Of a stretch of 7,765 bases of DNA, positions 1 through 5,502 are shown piece after piece (positions within the stretch are counted from its first letter, which is position 1; each line of letters begins with the position of its first letter). The DNA is taken from contig CAIYWO010000352.1 in assembly GCA_903929925.1 (NCBI GenBank), positions 1 through 7,765 on the forward strand, read 5' to 3'. The notes beneath the pieces were generated by a model. That model was not told where the DNA came from. It made no database searches and saw only the letters and a program-made list of their open reading frames with translations. This stretch comes from an uncultured beta proteobacterium. GTDB lineage: Bacteria > Pseudomonadota > Gammaproteobacteria > Burkholderiales > Burkholderiaceae_B. The position numbers were made by a program, and so were the translations under genes.

Positions 1-932
1 AAGGGAATATCGCCACTGCAGCGTTCTTGCGCAAGCGAGCAACGATCCTTAAATGCACAGCCCTTGATCTCACCGATTAAAGAGGGCACTACGCCTGGAA
101 TCGTTCCTAGCTTGCCGCCGGGCATTGTCCGTCCCGGAATCGGAATGCAGCTGATCAGCCCCCGTGTGTAAGGATGTTTGGGAGCAGCGAAAATGTCTTT
201 TGTAAAACCTTCTTCCACAATCTGTCCTGCATACATCACCGCGACACGCGTTGCGATACGAGCAACAACACCTAGGTCGTGCGTGATAAGCACCATCGCA
301 ATGCCTAGTTCGGCTTGTAAATCAGCCAACAAACGCAGGATTTGCGCTTGAATCGTGACATCCAGAGCGGTGCTTGGTTCGTCGGCGATTAAGAGCTCAG
401 GGCCACACATCAGTGCCATGGCAATCATCACACGTTGACGCAAACCACCGGAGAGTTGATGCGGATATTGCCCAAGGCGTTCTGCCGCAGAGGCGATACC
501 CACTTTTTCGAGCAGCGCGACAGCGCGTGCACGCGCCTCTTCGGCCGAAGCATGCTTGTGATGACGATAGTGCTCTGTGAGTTGGTCGCCAATGGTGTAG
601 GCGGGGTTCAGAGCCGTCATGGGCTCCTGGAAAATCATCGCCATCCGATTGCCGCGCAAATCGTTGATTCGGCGTTTATCCGCACGGGCGATATCTTCGC
701 CCAAAAAATTGAATACACGGCTGCTGCGCGTAGCGGTCTTAGGGAGCAGACCCATCATCGATAGTGAGGTGATGGACTTACCGCAACCAGATTCGCCCAC
801 GATGCAAAGCGTTTCGCCGCGCTTAACTTGCAGGGAAATATCACGCACGACATGCAACACGCCGCGTGGTGTCTTGATATCGACGGTCAGACCCTGGACG
901 TCCAGGACGATTTCGTTTGAGTCGATGGTCAT
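1..932 (-). CDS. DppD/OppD-type peptide ABC transporter ATPase (3' end cut by window edge)
   Basis: This cytoplasmic ATP-hydrolysing subunit powers a dipeptide/oligopeptide-type importer. I translated 310 codons from ATG at 932-930; the frame is open to base 1, so the C-terminus is missing. Visible motifs are Walker A GESGCGKS (residues 46-53), Q-loop Q102 in IFQEP, signature LSGGLRQR (160-167), Walker B LLIADEP (180-186, catalytic E185), D-loop TALD (188-191) and switch H218 in ITHD. All catalytic residues are present. The C-terminal part carries the family-specific oligopeptide-transporter extension (KHPYTRGL, then G-CAFKDRC), with cysteines C292, C298 and C305 spaced as in family members known to hold a 4Fe-4S cluster. 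The start overlaps the stop of the upstream permease in an ATGA, which supports translational coupling and fixes the start. The partner DppF/OppF ATPase is not in the window and is expected to the left. Substrate cannot be read from this subunit. Confidence 0.95.
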   Translation of the reverse strand, partial: MTIDSNEIVLDVQGLTVDIKTPRGVLHVVRDISLQVKRGETLCIVGESGCGKSITSLSMMGLLPKTATRSSRVFNFLGEDIARADKRRINDLRGNRMAMIFQEPMTALNPAYTIGDQLTEHYRHHKHASAEEARARAVALLEKVGIASAAERLGQYPHQLSGGLRQRVMIAMALMCGPELLIADEPSTALDVTIQAQILRLLADLQAELGIAMVLITHDLGVVARIATRVAVMYAGQIVEEGFTKDIFAAPKHPYTRGLISCIPIPGRTMPGGKLGTIPGVVPSLIGEIKGCAFKDRCSLAQERCSGDIP

Positions 933-1756
933 GCTCGCTCACCCGGAGTCAATACTTGATGCAAACCGTCACCTGCTAAGTTGATCGCAAAAATCAACAC
1001 AGCAAGTGCAGTGCCGGGAATCGCAATTAACCAAAAAGAGAAGAACATGTAGGACTTAGCTTCCGAAATCATCAAGCCCCACGAGGGCAGCGGAGGCTGT
1101 ACGCCTAGTCCGAGAAACGAGAGCGCGGCCTCTAGCAAGATTGCGCTGGCCGCTTCGAGCGTTGCGATCACGATCAGATGGGGCATGACGTTTGGCAGCA
1201 CCTCGGTGAGCATAATCCGTAGGGTCGAGGCTCCCGCGGATTGCGCGGCTGACACGTATTCCATAGAGCGCACTTGTTGCGTTGCACTGCGCATCACAAC
1301 GGCGAAGCGATCCCACTTTAGCAAGCCGAGCACCATGATGACGATCCACAGTGAGCTGCCGACTAAAGCGACCGTTGCCAGTGCAACCAGAATGACAGGC
1401 ATCGATAAGCGAGTCGTCACAAAGAAGGACACCATCATGTCAATCTTGCCGCCGAAGTAACCCGCAAGCATTCCCATCGTCGTACCGATAAGCCCAGAGA
1501 TGATGGCAACACTAATGCCGATCAATAGAGAGATACGTGCCCCGTAAATCAGGCGAGACAGATAATCTCGGCCGAGTTGATCTGTGCCCAGAGGGTGTGT
1601 CCACGTTCCATTTTCGTACCAGAACGGGGGAACTGTTCTGTTAGTCAGATCTTGGACGTAGGGATCGTGTGGTGAGATCCAGGGCGCAAGCAAGGCGCAC
1701 GCAACGATAAAAATGAGGAGCCCGCAACCAAATACCAACGCTTTGTTGTTCAACAT
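929..1756 (-). CDS. DppC/OppC-type peptide ABC transporter permease
   Basis: This is the second inner-membrane permease of the importer, 275 aa from the chosen ATG at 1756-1754. An N-terminal membrane helix (about residues 6-26) is followed by the OppC-type signature HPLGTDQLGRDYLSRLIYGAR (54-74). Further hydrophobic segments lie near 76-100, 108-133, 136-146, 193-217 and 237-260. The cytoplasmic EAA coupling loop is clear: AAQSAGASTLR...LPN at about 170-189, which contacts the ATPase. The C-terminus GDGLHQVLTPG matches the usual GDxLRDxLDP ending in form. An alternative in-frame ATG at 1792 would add 12 residues and overlap the previous gene. I prefer 1756 because GGGTGG lies just upstream and the start then falls 1 nt after the DppB stop (TGA-C-ATG), a typical coupled junction. 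Its own stop overlaps the ATPase start. Confidence 0.94.
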   Translation of the reverse strand: MLNNKALVFGCGLLIFIVACALLAPWISPHDPYVQDLTNRTVPPFWYENGTWTHPLGTDQLGRDYLSRLIYGARISLLIGISVAIISGLIGTTMGMLAGYFGGKIDMMVSFFVTTRLSMPVILVALATVALVGSSLWIVIMVLGLLKWDRFAVVMRSATQQVRSMEYVSAAQSAGASTLRIMLTEVLPNVMPHLIVIATLEAASAILLEAALSFLGLGVQPPLPSWGLMISEAKSYMFFSFWLIAIPGTALAVLIFAINLAGDGLHQVLTPGERA

Positions 1757-1757
1757 G

Positions 1758-2675
1758 TCAGGCCACCCGGATGCGTGGGTCAAGCCAAGCATTGGCGATA
1801 TCAGACGCCAGCGTCAACAAGATATAGATGACTGAAAGCAAGAGCACAATCACTTGCGTCACTGGAAAATCTTTGTGTGTAATGCTTTGATACGCAAGGT
1901 AGCCTAAACCGTCTAGCGCAAAAATCGTTTCGATCACGATCGAGCCACCCAGCAGAAAGCCTAATTGAACTGCCGCGAGCGCGACGACGGGAACGATCGC
2001 ATTACGCAGAGCGTGTTTGAAGACGACTGTAGTTGTTGGCAAACCCTTTGCCCGTGCTGTGCGAATGTAGTCTGCGCTCAATACTTCAATCATGCCTGCG
2101 CGAATTAAGCGCATAAAGGCAGGCGCAGCGTAATAGCCAAGCGTGATTGCGGGCATCACAAAGTGTTGCCAAGTCTCGCTGCCCGAAACAGGCAAGAGCC
2201 GCCAGGAAATTGAAAACAGCATAATCAGGATCAGCGCGAAAAAGAAGTTCGGCATGGCCTGACCAACGACTGCGACGGCCAAGCACAAGCGATCAATCCA
2301 GCTGTTTTTGTAGATAGCCGCGAGCACGCCCAAGGGTACCGAGATCATTAACGCAAATGCAAGCGCGTACAAGGCCAGCAGCATTGTTGTTTGGAGCTTG
2401 CTCAGGATCAGAGGACCCACATCCGTTTTGAAATAAATCGACGTCCCTAAGTCTCCGCTGATCAGCTTTAGGACCCAATGCCAGAACTGGACGATGATGG
2501 GCTGATCAAAGCCATAGGTCTTTCGGACCATGTCGATATCAGCCTGACGCGCACCTTCCCCGGCGATCGCTAAAGCAGGATCGCCAGAGAGATATAACAG
2601 CATGTACGCGATGATCGAAACCGTCAGCGCGACTAGGACGGCGAGTCCTAGTCGTTTAGAGATGTATCCCAGCAT
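1758..2675 (-). CDS. DppB/OppB-type peptide ABC transporter permease
   Basis: This is the first inner-membrane permease of the importer, 305 aa, a normal length for the family. It starts with the characteristic short MLGYISKRL N-terminus and a helix at about 9-29. A periplasmic segment follows (GDP..., then YGFDQPIIVQFWHWV 54-68 and GDLGTSI 74-80). More helices lie near 97-121, 131-156, 173-190, 227-249 and 273-293. The EAA coupling loop is YIRTARAKGLPTTTVVFKHA (203-222), followed by LRNAIVPV, a classic DppB/OppB match. The C-terminus ANAWLDPRIR is also typical. It lies 10 nt after the binding-protein gene; an AGGTAG sequence overlapping that gene's stop can serve as the ribosome binding site. 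With the DppC-type subunit it should form the transmembrane channel. Nothing is truncated. Confidence 0.95.
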   Translation of the reverse strand: MLGYISKRLGLAVLVALTVSIIAYMLLYLSGDPALAIAGEGARQADIDMVRKTYGFDQPIIVQFWHWVLKLISGDLGTSIYFKTDVGPLILSKLQTTMLLALYALAFALMISVPLGVLAAIYKNSWIDRLCLAVAVVGQAMPNFFFALILIMLFSISWRLLPVSGSETWQHFVMPAITLGYYAAPAFMRLIRAGMIEVLSADYIRTARAKGLPTTTVVFKHALRNAIVPVVALAAVQLGFLLGGSIVIETIFALDGLGYLAYQSITHKDFPVTQVIVLLLSVIYILLTLASDIANAWLDPRIRVA

Positions 2676-2685
2676 GGAGTGCTAC

Positions 2686-4245
2686 CTATTTCCAGCTCAT
2701 TTCCCAGAAACGCACGAGTTCATCGTGGTAGGGTTTGAATTTAACTTCTTTGCTGGCGACGTAATAGACAGGTAACGACCAGAGCGGTAGGGCGTAGGCT
2801 TGGTCAGCGATGATACTCAGCGCTTGTTTGTAATAGGCCTGTCGATCTTTAAGCTCAACAGCGTTATCACCCTTGTTAAGCAGTTCGATCACTTTCGGGT
2901 CGCGACTGACGTCGTCACTACCGCCACCGAAGTAGACGGGTGTGGACGCTGACAAGTCGTTCACGAGGTTTGAACCCCAGGTCTGATGCGTCAGGGCTGT
3001 CTTGTTCGCACGGGCCAGGTCACGCATGGCTGCGTATTGCATGAAGCCAAGGTTGGCTTTGATGCCGACAGCTTGCAAATAGTTGATCATCGCTTCTGTT
3101 TGCGGTCTTTCGCGATAAGCATTGATGCTAACCGTGAATCCATTAGGTAAACCGGCTTCAGCAAGCAATTTTTTAGATAGCGCAGGATCGTAGTTGTATT
3201 GCGTAATCCCTTCGCTTGTGCAGCCAACTTGCGAGGGCGTGCAAATCGAGTTGATGATTTCGCCACCACCTACGATGTTCTTCAAAATAGCTTGGCGATC
3301 GATCGCGTGCGCGATGGCTTTGCGTACGCGAATGTCTTTGAGCTCTGGTGCAGGCGTGCCATCACGCGTGTTCATCTGCAAAAAGACGATGCGCATGGTG
3401 TTGCCGCTTTCAACCTGAAGATGCGGAACACCCTTGAGCTTCTCGGCCTGGTCTTTGGGCACGTGCATGATGAAATCTTCACCGCCCGACATTACTTCAG
3501 CCATCTGTGTTTGACGGTCAGGAATAAAGCGAATACGGACTTTGCCAATCGTGGGCTGAGTCTTAGGCGACTCCTTGAAGTAGTCTTTGTTCAGTTCCAT
3601 CGTCACCGACTTGCCCGGTATGTGTTCGATGATCTTGTATGGACCAGAGCCCACTGGTTTCAAGTTCATCCCAGTTGGACCGACTTCTTTGTAGTATTTC
3701 GCTGGGTGAATGGCCAGTGTCGTCGCGAGGTAATCAATCGCGGCTGGAAAGGGCTCTTTACTGATGATGCGAACTTTGAATTTATCCAGCTTTTCGACCC
3801 GCTGAATCCAGCGAACGTTTTGTTGTGTTGTGGCCTTGTTGGCTGGGTCTGAAACGTAGTTCAGCGTATAGACGACGGAGTCTGCATCAAACTCTTCGCC
3901 GTTATGAAACTTGATGCCTTCGCGGAGTTCAAACTCGAGCGTACGGTCATCGATTTGTTTCCAGCTTTTTGCAAGCTGGCCTTTGTACTCGTTTGTATTT
4001 GGATCGCGATACACCAGGGTATCCCAAACGTTCGCCGCAATAATGACGCCGATCCGGACGTTGTTGAAGTAGGGGTCGATGTTTTCTGGCGTTTGGTCGT
4101 AAGCCATACCCAGGGTATTGGTTTTCTTACCCGCCAACACCGGTTGAACCAAGGCCATGCACAATCCTAGTGCACAGGCAACGAGACCGGCTCGCAGGGG
4201 TTTGTTGGCCGCAGGTTGTTTGGAAGCAGTGCGTACTGTAGTCAT
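2686..4245 (-). CDS. Periplasmic peptide-binding protein (DppA/OppA, SBP_bac_5 family)
   Basis: This is the solute-binding protein of the importer, 519 aa. A Sec signal peptide has a basic start, a hydrophobic core at about 19-33 and a probable signal peptidase I site after PVLA (residue 38). The mature protein shows the family signature LAKSWKQIDDRTLEFELREG (91-110), then IKFHNGEEFDADSVVYTLNY (111-130). Other family marks are PVGSGPYKI (197-205), VRKAIAHAIDR (307-317) and KKLLAEAG (358-365). A cysteine pair (C335, C342 in the NSICTPSQVGC segment) probably forms a disulfide in the periplasm. Start choice: ATG at 4245-4243 has GAGGA 5 nt upstream. It is the first gene of the operon, behind a sigma-54-type promoter. 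The family includes binders of peptides, glutathione, nickel, opines and D,D-dipeptides; the ligand cannot be read from sequence. Confidence 0.95.
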   Translation of the reverse strand: MTTVRTASKQPAANKPLRAGLVACALGLCMALVQPVLAGKKTNTLGMAYDQTPENIDPYFNNVRIGVIIAANVWDTLVYRDPNTNEYKGQLAKSWKQIDDRTLEFELREGIKFHNGEEFDADSVVYTLNYVSDPANKATTQQNVRWIQRVEKLDKFKVRIISKEPFPAAIDYLATTLAIHPAKYYKEVGPTGMNLKPVGSGPYKIIEHIPGKSVTMELNKDYFKESPKTQPTIGKVRIRFIPDRQTQMAEVMSGGEDFIMHVPKDQAEKLKGVPHLQVESGNTMRIVFLQMNTRDGTPAPELKDIRVRKAIAHAIDRQAILKNIVGGGEIINSICTPSQVGCTSEGITQYNYDPALSKKLLAEAGLPNGFTVSINAYRERPQTEAMINYLQAVGIKANLGFMQYAAMRDLARANKTALTHQTWGSNLVNDLSASTPVYFGGGSDDVSRDPKVIELLNKGDNAVELKDRQAYYKQALSIIADQAYALPLWSLPVYYVASKEVKFKPYHDELVRFWEMSWK

Positions 4246-4250
4246 AACGT

Positions 4251-4255
4251 TCCTC
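4251..4255 (-). promoter_or_regulatory. Ribosome binding site of the binding-protein gene
   Basis: GAGGA on the minus strand lies 5 nt before the ATG at 4245. It is the strongest Shine-Dalgarno sequence in the importer operon, consistent with the binding protein being made in excess over the membrane subunits. Confidence 0.7.
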
Positions 4256-4300
4256 GATCTGGGTTCACTACCAATAAAGATTCATTTAACAGTCTATTGA

Positions 4301-4320
4301 GTATTCAGGCAACTGTATAC
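4301..4320. promoter_or_regulatory. 20-bp dyad, candidate operator in the divergent control region
   Basis: Two 8-bp arms, GTATTCAG (4301-4308) and CTGTATAC (4313-4320), are inverted repeats with one mismatch around a 4-nt centre GCAA. The dyad covers the transcription start predicted for the sigma-54-type promoter (near 4314, minus strand), a position where a bound repressor would block transcription. The half-site holding GTATAC resembles operators of some GntR-family regulators, but no regulator gene is present in the window. It could also be a weak RNA hairpin or chance in a fairly AT-rich region. Confidence 0.4.
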
Positions 4321-4321
4321 C

Positions 4322-4352
4322 TTAAGCAAGAGCTGTGCCAAACTTCTATGAT
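4322..4352 (+). promoter_or_regulatory. Possible sigma-70 promoter of the serine hydrolase
   Basis: TATGAT (4347-4352) is a good -10 hexamer on the plus strand, about 70 bp before the hydrolase start at 4422. The -35 is poor: the best candidates are TTAAGC/TAAGCA around 4322-4328, with 18-19 nt spacing. If real, this promoter overlaps the RpoN site on the other strand, so the two divergent promoters would compete for the same DNA. Confidence 0.3.
4325..4340 (-). promoter_or_regulatory. Sigma-54 (RpoN) -24/-12 promoter of the peptide importer operon
   Basis: The minus strand reads TGGCACAGCTCTTGCT. The known RpoN consensus is TGGCACG-N4-TTGCW, and only the seventh base (A for G) differs. The invariant GG and GC are exactly 10 nt apart, as RpoN holoenzyme requires. 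The predicted start is near 4314, giving a leader of about 70 nt before the ATG at 4245. The site is intergenic and points at the binding-protein gene. RpoN promoters need an enhancer-binding activator, whose sites usually lie 80-200 bp upstream; here that would be inside the start of the divergent hydrolase gene. I found no convincing NtrC-type site there. Confidence 0.75.
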
Positions 4353-4411
4353 TAGGTTATCTTTGCTCTATTGTCGCGGATGATCCAGACCGCTTTCCTA
4401 ACAATTACTAC

Positions 4412-4417
4412 AAGGCG
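4412..4417 (+). promoter_or_regulatory. Ribosome binding site deciding the hydrolase start
   Basis: AAGGCG lies just before ATG 4422 (AAGG-to-ATG spacing of 6 nt). The upstream in-frame starts, TTG 4371 and ATG 4380, have no comparable purine-rich sequence, so 4422 is preferred. Confidence 0.6.
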
Positions 4418-4421
4418 TTAT

Positions 4422-5480
4422 ATGCAGAACCCAGCACTTGACCAGGCAGTACAGTTTGCGATCGACCATGAAAGCAAGTGGGATCGCGATTGCACAAGCG
4501 ACAATTGGGGTGTGCATCACGGGGATCCAGCGCCTTACAACAAGTTATATGGCCCCGTGCACTCGCGCGGCCCAAACTCTGGCACGATCCTGTTGCGAGG
4601 GAAAACCCTTACGTCTTGGGGCGAGCCAAAACGTGCGGACGTGACTTTCAGTGTGGCCAAAACGTATCTGGCGCTATTGGCTGGTGTTGCTGTTGATCGC
4701 GGCTTGATCACTGACGTCAACGAGCCAATCGGCAAAAAGCTGAAGGGAATCGGTTTTGACTCCGGTAACAATGCATTGGTGACCTGGGCGCAGATGCTGC
4801 AGCAGACAAGCGAGTGGGAAGGTACCTTGTTCGGTTTGCCCGACCAGGTCGACCGCTACCGCGCCGTCACATTCGCAAAGGCTCCCGACGGTGTGAAGGG
4901 CGATGCACGTCCTTTGCAAAAAGCAGGAACCTACTGGGAATACAACGACGTTCGTATTAATCAGTTGTCTTTGGCGCTATTACACCTGTTCCAACGTCCG
5001 TTGCCAGATGTGTTTCGTGAGGCAATCATGCGCCCTGTCGGCGCGAGCGAAGACTGGAAGTGGGTTGGCTACGACAATGCTTGGGTTGAGATCGCTGGGC
5101 AGCGCGTGCAGTCGGTTCCGGGCGGTACGCACTGGGGCGGCGGCATGTCGGTGAGCGCTGAAGATCAGGCGCTTGTTGGTCAGATGATGCTCGACAACGG
5201 AATGGCCCGCGGCAAACGCGTCTTGTCCGAAGAATGGATCAAGCGGATGCAGGTGCCCTGCGCACTAGCTCCCTTTTATGGGTATCTGGTTTGGCTCAAT
5301 GCCGATCAAAAAGTGTTTCCTAGCGTTCCCGCCTCGAGCTATTTTGCAGTGGGTGCCGGCAGCTCGTTTACCTGGATTGAGCCTGAACTAGACATGGTTG
5401 TGATCATCCGCTGGTTGGATTCAGCGCACGCCGATGCAGTGTTCGGTAAAATCTATCAAGCAGTTAAGGCTCTGGCCTAA
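4422..5480 (+). CDS. Cytosolic beta-lactamase-fold serine hydrolase (class C / S12-like)
   Basis: This 352-aa protein belongs to the beta-lactamase/penicillin-binding-protein-like superfamily that includes class C beta-lactamases, D-aminopeptidases, esterases and nylon-oligomer hydrolases. The nucleophile motif SxxK is SVAK (S77-K80, within TFSVAKTYLALLAG). The second motif, normally YxN, is Y174-N175-D176 within YWEYNDVRIN, so Asp replaces the last Asn. The third motif, normally KTG or HxG, is replaced by GAGSS (311-315) before the strand pair TWIEPELDMVVIIRW. A Gly-rich loop GTHWGGGMS (235-243) precedes it. There is no signal peptide, so it should act in the cytoplasm; an antibiotic-defence beta-lactamase would normally be exported. 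It is divergent from the peptide importer and 22 nt ahead of the next gene. A role in cutting an imported peptide, amide or ester is inferred. Starts at TTG 4371 or ATG 4380 are possible but less likely. Confidence 0.88.
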   Translation: MQNPALDQAVQFAIDHESKWDRDCTSDNWGVHHGDPAPYNKLYGPVHSRGPNSGTILLRGKTLTSWGEPKRADVTFSVAKTYLALLAGVAVDRGLITDVNEPIGKKLKGIGFDSGNNALVTWAQMLQQTSEWEGTLFGLPDQVDRYRAVTFAKAPDGVKGDARPLQKAGTYWEYNDVRINQLSLALLHLFQRPLPDVFREAIMRPVGASEDWKWVGYDNAWVEIAGQRVQSVPGGTHWGGGMSVSAEDQALVGQMMLDNGMARGKRVLSEEWIKRMQVPCALAPFYGYLVWLNADQKVFPSVPASSYFAVGAGSSFTWIEPELDMVVIIRWLDSAHADAVFGKIYQAVKALA

Positions 5481-5492
5481 ATCAATGCATTT

Positions 5493-5497
5493 AAGGA
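5493..5497 (+). promoter_or_regulatory. Ribosome binding site deciding the DUF3300 protein start
   Basis: AAGGA lies 5 nt before ATG 5503. The upstream ATG at 5485 has no such site, and starting at 5503 gives a clean signal peptide. Confidence 0.65.
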
Positions 5498-5502
5498 CTC
5501 CT

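Noticed and set aside
374..984. Plus-strand open frames at 374-580, 435-764 and 619-984
   Set aside because: They lie opposite the ATPase gene, whose full set of motifs is on the minus strand; these are antisense shadows with no recognisable domain.
3199..3852. Long plus-strand open frame (217 codons) opposite the binding protein
   Set aside because: It has no domain features or good ribosome binding site, and it mirrors the codon structure of the clearly real binding-protein gene.
4174..4185. LVAC in the binding protein's leader looks like a lipobox
   Set aside because: The cysteine is at residue 24, at the start of the hydrophobic core and not after it. A good signal peptidase I site (PVLA, residue 38) follows the core, so a soluble periplasmic protein is more likely.
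4499..4525. TGCAC...GTGCA inverted repeat near the hydrolase start, considered as an NtrC-type enhancer
   Set aside because: The arms are too far apart for the known NtrC site, and the sequence is well explained as hydrolase coding DNA.
4580..4596. TGGCACG...TTGC on the plus strand resembles a second sigma-54 promoter
   Set aside because: GG and GC are 12 nt apart instead of 10, and the site lies inside the hydrolase coding region facing no gene start.
4422..5480. Calling the hydrolase a beta-lactamase resistance gene
   Set aside because: It has no export signal, and the YxN and KTG motifs are altered; fold membership alone does not support antibiotic resistance.
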